Source: Leptobrachium leishanense (Eukaryota > Chordata > Amphibia > Anura > Megophryidae). From it: a stretch of 64,000 nt of DNA. The position numbers were made by a program, and so were the translations under genes. Shown here piece after piece: positions 45,740 through 58,202 of the stretch; positions within the stretch are counted from its first letter, which is position 1, and each line of letters begins with the position of its first letter. The stretch lies in assembly GCA_009667805.1 (NCBI GenBank), contig CM019066.1, forward strand, positions 118,807,690-118,871,689, read 5' to 3'. Under the pieces are notes generated by a model that did no database searches, was not told where the DNA came from, and saw nothing but the letters and a program-made list of their open reading frames with translations.

Positions 45740-46960
45740 CATTCAGACAGAAGCTGAGCCCCTTCACTAACATGATTGAGTTTTTTCAATCTTCAAAAAG
45801 CTCCTGTAGGAGCAAGCATCACCTAAACTCAATCTGGTAAGATTCTGGAGCAATGCAGAGGAATTTACATATGGGCTCTGAATGTGCCCGAAACTTTCAG
45901 CACCTCAGACATGTCTGCCGAGGTGCTGAAGCAGTTTGAACTGCTTGTTTTTCCATTTTTCGTAGAAACAGAGCTCTGGCTGTATTATTATATATGTAGA
46001 AGTGTTTTGCCCAGCAGGAGGAGCCCCCTGCCTATCAAATAAGCTTATTGTCTCTAAAATGTATGTTTTGAAAGGTACACACATTTTTATACACTGTCTG
46101 AAATGGAAGGTGCTACTCCAAAGATATGTGGGGTCCTTGCAGTGGTTTTATGGAAAGTGAATTTTTATAAAAAAGTGAAGGGTAGTGAAGAAGTTAAGTA
46201 TACAATTGATTTTAAAATTGTAAAAGGTTTTTACATAAGTTGGAAAAGATAATAAGGTAATATTTGAGCTGGTAGAAATAGATTACACTGAAATATAATT
46301 ATGCAACTATTGCAAATTTTAACTTTTTTCGGCACAACAGTTATGGTACATTAAAGATCTTACAGTTGTAGCCATCCATAGAAATTTCGTCAACTGTAAA
46401 AAAATCCTTTTTACTACTGACCATAGTTTATAGAAAACCAGCAAACACAGCACATTTTTTCATTTCCGAACTCTAATTTTAATATGACCTTGGCGATAAC
46501 CAGAGTCTGAGCATACCTGGAGGTGCTTCCTTGAGGCAAATTATGTACAGCATAGGATAGTCAGATGCTCTATAACTAATTTTATGCTCTCAGTTTGAAA
46601 CATATTATAAAAGAGGGCTTTCTTTAACTCACCAATGACCTGCAGAAGCAGCATTAGATCCTCTTTGGCCAGGCGTTATGGAAGCACTTAACAGCATAAT
46701 GGCTTAGTCTAGGTTGATCTCCACAGGAGGTCCTTCTCCTTATCCACTGCAATCACGACAGGCATTTTTATTTTTGGCGATCATTTCAATTTGGTCCTAA
46801 TGTTAATGGTTTAACACATCTGATGAAGCAGTTACAGTTATCTGATGCACTGTGCTGAAGACTGAACTCTCTTACACCCCTGTGTCTCTACAGGCTAGAG
46901 AGACATGTAAGGTATCATTGGAAAGGCCAGAGAATTACCAAGTTTATGTAAAAATAAAAC
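45740..46960 (+). repeat. Diverged dispersed repeat (family G), related to 56772-57260
   Basis: CTTCAAAAAGCTCCTGTAGG, CCTAAACTCAATCTGG and GATTCTGGAGCA correspond in reverse to 57070-57160. Near 46910 GGTATCATTGGAAAGGCCAG matches a block in family A, so this is probably an old TTAA-type relative. The limits are approximate. Confidence 0.45.
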
Positions 46961-47924
46961 AAATAAATTCTAAATGTATCTCATTATTTTCTTCTAATGC
47001 AACACTATTGATCACTTGAGAATTAGGAAGTGAACAGTGACACTGCACTTACAGTCTCATTTCCCACATTGCCGGCAAGTGTGGAGGCACGACGAATTGT
47101 TTTGTCGACATCCTAAACGTCAGCACTGCAGTGAGGGGAGACAGGGGAACTTTGGAACTCTGCATCTCTGATTTATACATCGCACAAGGTCAAGTCAGGT
47201 GTCATTGAAAAGGTCAGAATCTGGCCATACCAGGAGCAAATGTGGAGTTGAAGGCGCAATACATTATTACACATTAGTTAATCTACAACACAAGCTCTGC
47301 TGTGAGGATAGCAGGGGTTCTTTACACCTCACTAATTGAAGTTAAAATGACCATATAAAATGAGTTAAAAAAACAAACATTTTTGTTCTATACAAAGCAA
47401 GTTTTGATATCCCACTGAAAAATTGCCAAAGATAAAGCGGCAGCTGTCACGTCTTGAAAAAGACCCTTGGCCATAGCTGTAATTTGATACCTAGAATTTT
47501 GGATGCTCCGGACTGAAATCGTGCATCATTTTCCATAGCTGGGGTTAGAAATCAGGGTTTGGGTTAGGTTAACCTGAACTGTAACATTCTGCATCTTTTT
47601 TGCTTCATTGTAAGACCCTTCTTTTGATGTGAGCACAGAGAGAAACTGGTGGTTAATTATTTTTTGGCTTCCCCCAAAACAAAAATAATAAAAATTATTG
47701 GCACTTTTTTTGAAGCGGGGTTGCTCCAGATTTCTGTGCCTACATGCTGCTGTGATGTAAATCAGGCCCTGCACGTTGGTATTTGATAGCTTAATTAGGG
47801 ATTTCCATAATATAGAATACAAACCTGATGATCCTGTACATTGCTTATTGGACACATACATATGTTGAATATTGTGTTACAGATTCTCTCTTGATAATGT
47901 ATTCTTGACTTCAAAACCAATGCA
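46961..47924. other. No clear feature
   Basis: Old repeat-like text without defined ends. The frames at 47526-48007 match nothing I recognise. Confidence 0.35.
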
Positions 47925-48586
47925 TTAGTAGCCATTTCAATGCCAAGCCATTTCACCCCCATTTGCTGATCTAATTTTGACAATTGTTGCTCACAATGCT
48001 TAACCACTATTTGAAGTCATCTTTTATTGCAGAACCCACAGGCATTATATATTGGAGGGGGGTTCAGAGGACTTGGCAGATTTGAAATACATCATTATGT
48101 ATATACAGAGTGATGAATAATATGTTTCTGGCGCCACCTAGTGCACATCACAACAATTCAAACAACTGCATCTCAGAGCTCCTGTGCTACATTCCCCATA
48201 TGCAGCAAGACATTATGGACAGAAGGACGTGGGAGTACCCAGACGGTAGAGAGGTGATCCAGCGCTCCTATTTGAAACGCTGGCAATTCATACGTCCAGT
48301 GCCAGGCTTTGGGCACTGAAAACGTGAGTGTGAAATCTATATATAACTCATTTTCCAGAATATATTAAACAGATCACACTATGTTAGTATATTTCTCTCG
48401 AGGTGAACACCATTGGAGCAATGAGAGAAATCATATTACATGCTGCTAAGAGGACTTTTTAGGAAGGAGCGCAGACCTCACCACATCTATCTGTCATCAT
48501 TATGTATATGTCGTGCTATTTCAGGAGGCTATTTTTTTTTAAGTACAACATTTAAATATATCTCCCACATTGTATCATTGAAACCT
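47925..48586. mobile_element. Family A element, 5' part only (interrupted)
   Basis: AAGCCATTTCACCCCCATTT, TTGCTCACAATGCTTAACC, TTATTGCAGAACCCACAGGC and ACTTGGCAGATTTG follow the family A 5' half. It is split by an insertion at 48105-48495 and resumes with TCGTGCTATTTCAGG. Confidence 0.55.
48105..48495. mobile_element. 391-bp insertion with 14-bp target duplication, family unknown
   Basis: ATCATTATGTATAT occurs exactly on both sides (48091-48104 and 48496-48509), and the host family A sequence is contiguous once the insert and one repeat are removed. The length of the duplication suggests a LINE-machinery insertion. No poly(A) or known SINE head is visible on either strand. A 69-codon frame (48110-48319) has no recognisable similarity. 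Confidence 0.7.
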
Positions 48587-48588
48587 TA

Positions 48589-48770
48589 CAGGGCTATTCA
48601 AAGAAAGGTGAAACTCAGGAGAATGACTGGGGAAGTAAAAATTCTAGGTCAAAATAGCCAAACCAGTAAAATTCTCCAATTTATCTCACTTTCCAAATCG
48701 GCTATTTGGTCTAGATTGTTCTCTTCTCCTGCCAATTCTCCTGCTTTTGACCTTTCTCTGAATAACCCTG
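48589..48770. mobile_element. Palindromic Tc1/mariner-type MITE (182 bp, complete)
   Basis: CAGGGCTATTCAAAGAAAGG at the left and CTTTCTCTGAATAACCCTG at the right, flanked by TA (48587-48588, 48771-48772). The whole body is nearly self-complementary around CCAAATCGGCTATTTGG. This is the cleanest copy of the family found inside the composite hAT elements. Confidence 0.88.
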
Positions 48771-48772
48771 TA

Positions 48773-50605
48773 TGTGTTTACTTTAGGGTACTTAATAGAA
48801 TATATAATCAGAAATTAACATGTAGCTGCATTTTTCTATGAATAAAAGAATTACCAAATTTTTTTTTTAAAAAAATTGACACATTGCATTTCAGAAATAA
48901 AATGAGTGTATAAAATGCTGACTCTGGAATTGCCATTAATTTTTCAAAAATACGGTAAAATTACAAAAACAAGATATTAGTAAGTTTAGTTTGTATTATG
49001 TTTCCTGTTATATATCCATCAAAATCTGGTAAATATAGAACAAAGGAAACACTCACACAAACAATTGGTTTATGAATTGCCTATCAGTATATCTTTCAGG
49101 TTTTTCCTCTGAATTGATTTAAAGGCAAGTACCACAGTAGATGAGTGAGAAGCTTTGTCTACATCATGGAGCGAAAAGAAGACAGTCGCCACACGTCCTT
49201 CTCAGTGATAATGTTAAATCGGTTTTATACAATACAACATTATGTACTAAATATAGTGAAGAATCATTATCTAGGATAAGAAACACATTATATACAGTTT
49301 ATAACCATATATCCTGTTTTAAAATGTAAATAAAGAATCATAATTTTTCTCTGAAAAAAAAATAATCTTATTTTTCTTAGCTCTTGTCTTCCTTTGCTCT
49401 TGACATCCCTGTGGTCATCGCTAGCTGTCATGCTTTCAAGTTTTTTTCAACATACTTTTCATGCTGGGACAATTGCATCTGCAAAGCTGTACCAATCACG
49501 TTTACGTTTTTCTGGTCATCTTCCTGGATTGTATAAATGGGAAATCAGTAGAACACCTGAAAAAAAGACCAATAAGACCCAATATATAACTCCATGTAGC
49601 TCTGTTAAAATTAAATATGTTATTTTAACAAACGGTAGGATGAAGAGCTATACAGCTAGGTAACAGTAAATGTTTTGTCAACTCATTCTTGAAGCAATGA
49701 ATGCCAAGGTCTGTTTCAGGAAAGTATAGATAAACCTGGATACAGCACTGTTGAGTGTGACACTTTGAGAACAATATTATATTTACTATATATAATTATA
49801 TATATATTTATTTATTTCTTAAGTGCAGTACTATATACCATCATGAAACCCTACCTTTGATTTAATCTATATTATGTCTGGTTGCCTATACAGATCTCCA
49901 TTCTTTCTTTTGATCACATTTTGTTTTCAATTGGGTACATATATCCATCTGTTCAGAGTGTCTAGATGTGTTTATATAAGGACAAAATACAAAATTCCTT
50001 CCCTAGAGAAATACTTGTGAATATATTTTGCCAAACACTCACATTCCTTTTTTCCTTTTACATGCGTAAATCACATGTTGTCCATTTGTGTAGAATAACT
50101 TATTTGGTTTATGCATGAGAAGAAGAAACAAAGTAAAGTATAGGTATAGTCCCTGGATATTGTGTTTACAGCAAAATCTATGTTAATATTGAGATCTCAC
50201 TTGATATAATGATGACATTAACGGTGTACAATTGTCAGATGGGCAAAACTCTTTTCACCTAATAAATAAGCAAGCAAGCAAACAGTATTTTAATAGAAAC
50301 ATTGCCAAGTTCAAGAGCATACAATGTATTTGGTATATTATTATGTATAACATTCAAGCAGTTTATAAATATTCGAAGAGTGTGCAAATACCGTATGTAC
50401 TGGAACGAAGGGTGAATGTTAACAGATCAGTCTGAAGTGCTCGCCAAAATGCAACATACTGTGAAAAAACTAATTCTTGACCTCAGATGGCGGTTGGATT
50501 CCTCCTTCAATTATGCAGCTTTTACCCAGATTTGAAATATTATAACCCCTAATTTTATATTTTTGCAAGATTTTTACATCTACCTCAACTCACGTTATTT
50601 TACAC
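48773..50605. other. No feature recognised
   Basis: AT-rich DNA with small A/T runs. Short frames show no family signature. Confidence 0.45.
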
Positions 50606-50622
50606 TCCTCGCGGATCCTTTT

Positions 50623-50871
50623 TTTAAAATTAAATTTTATTAAATTTTCGTAAAGCATAACATCAACAAAATATACTGCATGTATGCTATTCATTCTATA
50701 TAAGAAAAGAAAAGAGAGAAGGGGTTGCCCAAACCCGGAGAGGACAGAGAAGAGAAAAAAGAGACAGCAGAAAAGGAGAGAAGGGGAAAGGGAATGGACG
50801 CTAAAGATTGCCCTATGAGGCAGTGTCAACCAATCGGAAAATAGTTAAGAGCAATTGTAGAAATGCCAACA
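50623..50871 (-). mobile_element. Short retroposon (249 bp), probably a truncated LINE tail
   Basis: A 17-bp direct repeat TCCTCGCGGATCCTTTT flanks it exactly (50606-50622, 50872-50888). The T-rich left side is an A-rich tail on the minus strand. The remainder is purine-rich on the plus strand and has no recognisable coding sequence. Size and tail fit a heavily 5'-truncated LINE copy. Confidence 0.75.
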
Positions 50872-50888
50872 TCCTCGCGGATCCTTTT

Positions 50889-51977
50889 GATGCGTGTTCC
50901 ATATAGGTCCATTTGTTTTGATGCACAACACCTATGTGGCGTTGGAAATGGCGCATTCTATGGTGCCATTTATTGACTTAAGCACATTACTGTTGTTGTT
51001 TTTTGATGCAATTTTGTTTTGTGGTGCCTAGTGCTCAGATCATGATTTTCTGTGATTATAAGACCCACCTTTCTTTCTACTCCTTGCCAGTTTTTGGACT
51101 TTATCTGTCTGGCATGCTTGTGATTATGTCCCTGGTTACTGTTTGGCTTGCCATATGATTCTCTGATCTTGGTGCTATTGACTTGTCTTTTGTTTCATAA
51201 TTACCCAGATATTGACACCTCTTGATGTTGATTAACATTTAATGTAGATTTTCTCTGATTTCTAGCACCTTTTGACCTCGCTTATCTATTGGTTTTGCTT
51301 TTTTTTTGGGCAGAGAAATTGTTGAGAGTCCTTTTGACTCAGATTTAGCAGAAAGATTCCTTGAATGTAGCTCAAAAGATATGTGATAGGCAAATCTAGA
51401 ATTATATGACCTTACAAATACATGAAAACATGTTTACATTCTTCCGCAGTTTTGGGGGGAAAGATAGGGATTACAAATTTCCATTTGCTTCACATTTTTT
51501 ATTTCCACTCTCTTACACTACTTTTTTCCTTCTAGGGTGAGTTTCATGAGCTTACACTGAATAACATCCAAAAAAAAATTGCAAAATTAATTGTTACTTT
51601 TAAAACATCTAATTCCAAACATTCTGTAAAGGACATTGATTTTACCTTGAGTCTATGCTTGATGTATTTGTCTCATTTGTTATAAATTTTAAAACATTTT
51701 AACAGAAATGTATAATTAAAGCCACTTAATTGCTCAAAAGAATGACTTGAGTTATATCTCTCTAAAAAGCAAAGTAAATATCAATGAAGGGTGCAAAAAG
51801 CAGTGTCACTGGGATGAAAGGTGATAATATACAGTATGTTGTGTTTCTATTTTCTGTATAAAGCACGAATGCTAAAATGAATTTCTTAGACATCCACAAT
51901 GACTTTGACAGTTCATTTATTCTTTTGCTTCTTATTTGATATTGGAATTTGTAAATATTCATTCCCACCGCCAAAGA
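50889..51977. other. No feature recognised
   Basis: AT-rich DNA. Confidence 0.45.
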
Positions 51978-51998
51978 CTAAGGGTTATATTCCATAGT

Positions 51999-52062
51999 TG
52001 TCGATAAGCTAACTACAGGAAGCGTTCCATACGACATCTCCTGTAGTTAGTTTACCAACGAC
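51999..52062. repeat. Hairpin at a CTATTCCA-type repeat end
   Basis: GTCGATAAGCTAACTACAGG pairs with CCTGTAGTTAGTTTACCAAC followed by GAC, with a few mismatches. The preceding TTATATTCCATAG resembles the CTATTCCAC ends at 15590 and 53125. Confidence 0.55.
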
Positions 52063-52609
52063 AAACGCAATTCCATTATTGACAATGACAAATGCTGAGC
52101 TTGTGTCTCGGATTCAGCCATTTCCCTGTGCGTGGTTACTGTAGAATAATGTCTCCTATACTTATTATGGGAGGCGTTAATTGTAACCTCCGCGTGGAAT
52201 CACAGACTTGCGCTTTAACATGGGAGACGGTATTTCAGGGTGAAATGCCAGCTCCTAAAAGCTGGAGGTAAATGATTTTAGAAATGCAAAATAATTTAAT
52301 GCACTCTAATCCCCCCTTAAATCCCATACTCACCTCTCATCCCACAGTGAAAAGGGCAGTGCGATCTATAGATTCTTTTTGTAGGAGCAGAGTGAGACAG
52401 GGAACAAACAGTTCCTAGTGTCTCTCCGTGATCACTTAGCAGCTCTGTGCGATCTTGCGTCTGGGACGCGCAAAGCTCCATGGAGTCCTATGGGCTACAA
52501 TAACTGATACTGGTGGCGGCATGGAACAACGTTGCTGGTATTTTGCAGCTTTGCCCAGAATTCTGGAGCGAGATGCCGAGATAGCACCTATCCCGGAATA
52601 CAACACAAC

Positions 52610-52667
52610 AATGGAGACGGTAAGGGGAAATCTACAGGAGCTGATTTTCCTGCTTACCGTCTCCATT
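52610..52667. repeat. 15-bp perfect inverted repeat
   Basis: AATGGAGACGGTAAG (52610-52624) and CTTACCGTCTCCATT (52653-52667) around a 28-nt loop. Part of the same repeat-like block, 51978-52760. Confidence 0.8.
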
Positions 52668-53437
52668 TTACCATCAACTACGGAATTGGGCCAAAATTGT
52701 GGACGCAATATATCTTAATCAGTAGCCTTCTGACAAGAAGCTAAATCTAGAATTATGGTAAAGAGTTCTATCGTAGAATATCTTTCCTGAATATCTCTGT
52801 GTCACAAAATGTCAAGGATAAATCCTTGTAATTATCATATTTTAGTGTTTGGAAGCTCTTCACTGGTTATGTTTACAGAAATATGTATGATTGCATGCAA
52901 TTAGTGGACATTTCAGATGATTCCCTAATCAGGTGATGATTTTGCTAATAAACTCAGCTAATATTGAAACGCGAAAAGCAAATGAGTGTGTTAAAGTTTT
53001 GACAACTAAAAAAACATAAATTTCCTACACACAAACATCAAAACATTTAGGACTATTTCAATCCTGGTGCAAACGTAACCAGAGCTGTTGTAAACTTCCC
53101 AGGGCCAATATAGTGTATGTAAGGCCCTATTCCACAGTTGCTGTTAAGAGAACTATTGGAGACATTACATATAAAGATGCTTGTGGTTTTTTTAACGGCG
53201 AGAGTTGCTATTCCACTCCTGTCGTAAACTGGACTTGCGGTTCATGTATAGCTTTCCTTTACACTTACCTTTATTCACTTCTCCTATACTTTGTTTTATC
53301 TTTATTAAGTATAACAGGTCCACTCGTTAGTGTAAAGGAGTGCCATGTTAATCCAATCAAGAAGGAAAATCCTGTTGTGGATTAGCTGTTAATTCTGCAA
53401 AAAGCAATTATCACTTCCCTTGTAGAGAAAGTCATAG

Positions 53438-53963
53438 GGCAGTATTAAAATTTAACGCTAGCGTTAGTGCTCAGACATGTGAGCGTTAGCACTAGCTTAA
53501 GTGAGTCTAGAGCCGAACTATAACATTCCGAAAGCTAATGGGTACAAAAAACCTGTTAGCGATCAGGGATTGCGCTCGTTCCGTGAACATGGGGAGCGCA
53601 AAGACTTAATTAGCATTAGGATTACAAAGTCCTAACGCTATTAACTGAAAAGTTAACCACAGCTTGAAGCTGGTGCTAACTGATACCACTTCTGTGGAAT
53701 CAGTCAGCACCAGCTGAAAATCCCCCCCAAAATCAGATGTTCACCTCTCATCCTGCTGCAAGAACAGCGGCCCAATCTGCTGCTTGTGGCTGCCGGGATC
53801 AGAGCGAGACTGGGGACAAATAGTTCCCAGTCTCCCTCCAGGAATCACTCCACAGACTTGCATGATCCCGTAATAGGGTGCTAAAACGGGGACGCTAAGT
53901 GGAAACCGTAGGTTTTTCCACCTAAGCATCCCTGTTTAGTGCCAACTTTGTAATAGAGCCCCT
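53438..53963. mobile_element. Nonautonomous element with AGGGC..TATTA ends
   Basis: The left end reads AGGGCAGTATTAAAATTTAA. The right end, read inward, reads AGGGGCTCTATTACAAAGTT. Similar termini occur at 62626 and 57337, indicating a group of MITE-like families sharing a GGGC-CTATTACA terminus. Target duplications were not resolved. Confidence 0.5.
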
Positions 53964-54147
53964 AATGTGTAGGAAACCAGACAATAATGAGTTATGGCTG
54001 TAAAAAGTGGTGTTATATGATTTTGAATAAACAGAACTTAACACATGAATAAAAAATAGATTAAGACTTTCAATATTCATGTCTGTTGTTTTGTCCCCTA
54101 AAGGACACAGAGAGCAATGGCCTTGAAGTGCCATTGAAAACTCATCT

Positions 54148-54501
54148 TTAAGCTCCCTGGCATTTCGATTCTGATATATTTTATATGTCAGAATCATAAC
54201 GATTTGTTTGGCCCACCTGGTGGTATATTGAGTGTGGCTCGGGGTTAAATGCATTGCAGAAAGCGTTAACCCAGAGCCACACTTGGGCAGCATACATTAC
54301 CTGGCCCTGCGCTCCCTCGCTGTCCCCCGCTGTCGCCTCCAGATGATCGCGACGTCACACTTCCTGGTTCCCTTCTCACCAGGTCAGCGAGGGAGTGCAG
54401 GGATAGGTAATGTATCAGCCCGAGTGTGGCTCTGGGTTACCTCTTTCAGCACTGAATGTTAACCCTGAGCCACACTCGGGAAAACCACCAGGGGAGGTTA
54501 A
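54148..54501. mobile_element. TTAA-target MITE with strong internal hairpin (354 bp)
   Basis: The ends are TTAAGCTCCCTGGCATTTC and, read inward from the right, TTAACCTCCCCTGGTGGTTT, with TTAA at 54148 and 54498. Inside, CCCAGAGCCACACTTGGGC to CCCTCGCTG pairs with CAGCGAGGGAG to AGTGTGGCTCTGGG. It has piggyBac/Kolobok-like target use and no coding region. Confidence 0.75.
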
Positions 54502-54727
54502 TACGGCATTGGAATATCAGTTTTACTTTCGCTACCACACTTTCTATTGATAAAGTCTGCCAGTGGGCTTATTTTTCATCCAAGCCTATGCCTCTCACGG
54601 CAGTGCCATTGTCTGGAGCGAATGATGCATTTCTGCTCTAAATCCTAGAAGGATATTTGGCTTGCGCTGATTGACAGCCTTCCAAGTGGAGGAAAACCTT
54701 CTAGTGGGTAGGAGTCTAACACGTATC

Positions 54728-55563
54728 AGGGTTATTCAGAGAGCAGCGAAATGTCACCGACATCTCGGTACTCTCTCGTTCCCTGCACTTCAGGGAATCA
54801 AATTCGCTGACCCTGTGGTGAATTCTGCATTCATTGCAGGGTCCCTGAATTGCAGGCTGACCGCATCCAAACATCTGCTGCAAAACCGCCGCATTGAATG
54901 GAAAAATTGCTGCAAAACCACCGAAAAAACACTGCATGTATCTGCAAAAAGCCAGCCATCCGCCACAAAGCCATTGTAAAAAGATGAACATGTTCGAAAA
55001 AAGCTGAAGATCCGCCGATTACAGCACCGACCAGTCACTGGAAAAAGCTGACAAGCCGAACAAGGGTAAGGAAAAAAAACAAAAAACTATTGAAAGCATC
55101 AAAGTTTAAACGTTGTTTTCAAAAAAACTGCTGCACGACACTCTCTGGAATTAGCATATAAGGTTCAATGGATAATAATAAAAAGGTCTGTTAGAGAAAA
55201 AAAAGCTATTTAAAAAAAAATTGGGAAAAAGAGTTTAAGATTAAAAGAATAAATGGATTACTAGATATTGAATAAAAACGCAAATATTTTTAACATTGAA
55301 ACCTATGGGATTCGCCTGATTAAACCTGTCGAATGAAACATCAAACATCAGGGCATTTCACTGCTGTTTGGTGTTCTCTGAATAGATTAACCACTACTCC
55401 TCTATGGGGATTTCACTGCTGCCAAACAGCACTGTATTTCGCTGGCAAGTCACCAAAATTTGGTGAACTGCCTGCTTTCTGAATAGCTGAATGGCCACTA
55501 AATTGCAGTGTACGGGGAAACTCACAATTTCGGGGGCCAGATCGACTCTTCCTGAACAACCCC
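54728..55563 (+). mobile_element. Family B repeat, full-length-like copy (836 bp)
   Basis: It begins AGGGTTATTCAGAGAGCAGC and ends CTTCCTGAACAACCCC. Between these lie the blocks used to recognise other copies, including the TTAA at 55320-55323 that is occupied by family A elsewhere. No open reading frame. The superfamily is not determined. Confidence 0.7.
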
Positions 55564-55569
55564 TATTTA

Positions 55570-56770
55570 CATTTAAATTACCATTTAAAATACATTATAT
55601 GGTCATGGTGATTAGCATGTACCTTAAATATTTTTTGTTCCTTGGCATTGCCAGATTATTTGTGTCCATCTATTTTTTGACTATGGACTCTAATGTGTAT
55701 CCCATGTATAGATCCTAGGGTTTAACTACACAAGACTAAAGGTTGAAGACTTAAAATTAAAGAGTGGTTTAAGTGATTAAAGGTTTTGTTGCACTTCTTC
55801 AAAATACTTAATTTTAATAAATTTAAAGGTTTATAGTTCATTACATTTTTTTAGCTAATGGTAGGATGGTAATATTAAAATAACTTATTTGCAGAGAAAC
55901 TGATATGATAGTGAATGATCTCCTAAACACATATATAAAAAGGTGCATTATATAATTAAAAATAAAGTGAGCACTTGAAATACTGTATGCAATTAGAAGC
56001 AGTCAAACTGATGCAATCAGCTTTAAAAACATCCTTTCTGTTATTTCAGAAGCAAACAGTAGACAATTGAAAAACAAGATAATTAGATAAATACCTTAAA
56101 TTATTATTGTTTTGAACACTTATGTCAAAGATTGTAGTTTGAATGTACCTATTGTTTTTTAATATAATAAAACCTTAATAAATACATTATACTAAGAAAA
56201 ACAATCATGTTATTTCTAGGTTAAGACTATTCAAAACCATATCTAATTCTCATAAAGGATTACAACCGTTCTACCACGCAGATATATCGTTCAGTTCCAA
56301 TTAAAGTTGGTTTGGTGAAGATGACACTGAACTTGCATGTGCACGTGTACTTGTATGGTTGAGACAATTAGATGTTGAATTAGGATTCAAGTTACACTAC
56401 TGAAGTCAGAAAAATATATTTCAAGCATTTACGTATTAATTACAACCTAATTTCATTTAATATAGGAAAGTCCTCAAAAATCATTGGATTTAATCCTTAA
56501 TCATTTATATATTAATAGCAACTATGCAGGCTGAGCGAGGGGAGCTCTAGGTTTAAATATTTGCATAATTGAATAATTGTGCTCTGGTATACATATACAT
56601 TGTTGCAGCCACTCAAATAATAAGGACAAAAAGTCAATGAATAATCAGCATGACTGCATGTAAATTAAGCTCTTGAATGCTAAAATCTCTCAAATGCAAA
56701 TGCATTGATTTATAATGCATTTTAAAAATTCAAAAAAATGAGAACATTTACTTATGCTGTGTTAGGCTGT
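55570..56770. other. No feature recognised
   Basis: Strongly AT-rich DNA with many stops in all frames. Confidence 0.5.
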
Positions 56771-56771
56771 A

Positions 56772-57260
56772 TTAACCCCTTCACTACAAAGATCGAGTAT
56801 AATCAATCTTCAAAAGCACCTGATGGTGCCCTGATACCAAACCTAGACCAAGGAGGTTTATGAAAAAACACTTTACATTACCCAAACTGTAAAAATGTAG
56901 CATCTACAGTATAGACATATTTTTGAAATACAAACCACTATAGTAAGCTCATACAGGCAAATTTCGCTAGTGCAGCATGTGTCCATGAGACGCAGGCAGA
57001 CTCATTGTCTTGTACAGAGAGCAGTTCTGTGAGATGTAGCACATTAGATGCATTGTATGGTATGCTGCAAGTTTGGAAAGCTGTTCTGGATGCTCCAGAA
57101 TTAGAGCAGGTTGAGTTTACATGATGTTGGGCTCCTGCAGGAGCTTTTGAAGATCGAGTATATTTTTAGTGAAGTGGTCACTGTATAATATTTGGTGATA
57201 GCTTGTTGCTAGATTTTGGCTGTTTTGTGTCTAAGGGCTTTTCTTTTGCATATTATTTGG
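56772..57260 (-). repeat. Diverged dispersed repeat (family G), second copy
   Basis: It starts ATTAACCCCTTCACTACAAAG. The part 57060-57170 is the reverse complement of 45776-45860 (GCTCCTGCAGGAGCTTTTGA against TCAAAAAGCTCCTGTAGGAG). Confidence 0.5.
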
Positions 57261-57560
57261 TGATGCATCATAAAACAAATCTTCCAGTACTTTTTGATGT
57301 GTTGGCCTTTTTTGGATTATGTTTTCAAAAGGCAGTGGGCCCTATTACATTCTTCACGCAAAAACGCACGCGCAACGTGTGAATTTTTGCACGAAGCGTT
57401 AAACGTTAACACACGTAAATTAACGGTGTTATTACAATCCTTGCACATTTTTTCATCCGTCAAAAAATAACTCACGTAAAACAGACGCGCAAATACGTGC
57501 GCACATTAACGTTGTGTGCAGAAATCGGTGTACGGACTGTTTTTTCACGCGATAGTAATA

Positions 57561-57874
57561 CCATCCGCGTACCAGCGCACAAATGCATTTGCGCTCACAA
57601 TGTTAAGTATAGGACGCACGCAGTACAGTACAGTAAGGGCCCTATTACAATCTTCGCGCATACGTTTGCACCTGCGCAAAAATGCATTAACGCGAGGGGC
57701 AAAACCCTTTGCGCTGAATGTTGTATTACAATGTCAGCGCAACAAACACACGTATACATCTACTGCGGGTGAACCTGCGCGAACCCTGCGCGAACCCTGC
57801 GCAAGCTTACTGTACGCCGCGCGTCCTATAATTAACATTGTGAGCGCAAATGCGTTTGTGCACTTGTACGCGGA
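57561..57874. repeat. Inner foldback, arms about 57 bp
   Basis: Only a few differences between the arms. The loop contains another GGGCCCTATTACA terminus at 57639 and a triple CCTGCGCGAA repeat near 57774-57800. It may be a second element inserted in the left arm of the outer one. Confidence 0.8.
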
Positions 57875-58088
57875 TGTTATTACAATCTATGCGCAGTTTG
57901 TAACCCACAGCCTTTGCGCGCATAATTTTAGCAACTCCTAAAAGCTGGTGTTAATGGCAAATTCTATCAACCTGGCCTAAACCAAATACACCAGCCCAAA
58001 AAAAAAATAGTATAGTTACACATTCTAAACATACCAAACCAATAAATTTGAGAAGTTGTGTGTTTTTTTTTATTGATGCAGCATATAT

Positions 58089-58202
58089 ACCTCTCCAGTA
58101 AGTGTCCTTGGGCAAGACACCTAACGGTACATACTCGCCACCCAGGACACACTTGAAAACGAGAGAAATCTCAATGTATCCTTCCTGGTAAAAATCCTTT
58201 CT
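58089..58202 (+). mobile_element. SINE copy lacking its head
   Basis: ACCTCTCCAGTAAGTGTCC, TTGGGCAAGACACCTAACGG and the tail TCTCAATGTATCCTTCCTGG match the SINE at 16587-16779, here in plus orientation. Confidence 0.75.

Noticed and set aside
48105..48495. Part of family A
   Set aside because: Other family A copies run straight across the junction, and the 14-bp duplication shows it is an insertion.
52436..52744. 90- and 87-codon frames
   Set aside because: The segment contains a perfect inverted repeat and repeat-type ends; the frames are antisense to each other and look incidental.
57497..57941. 91- and 141-codon frames in the CpG-rich foldback
   Set aside because: Open because of GC-rich low-stop composition within inverted arms; no domain or codon pattern supports coding.
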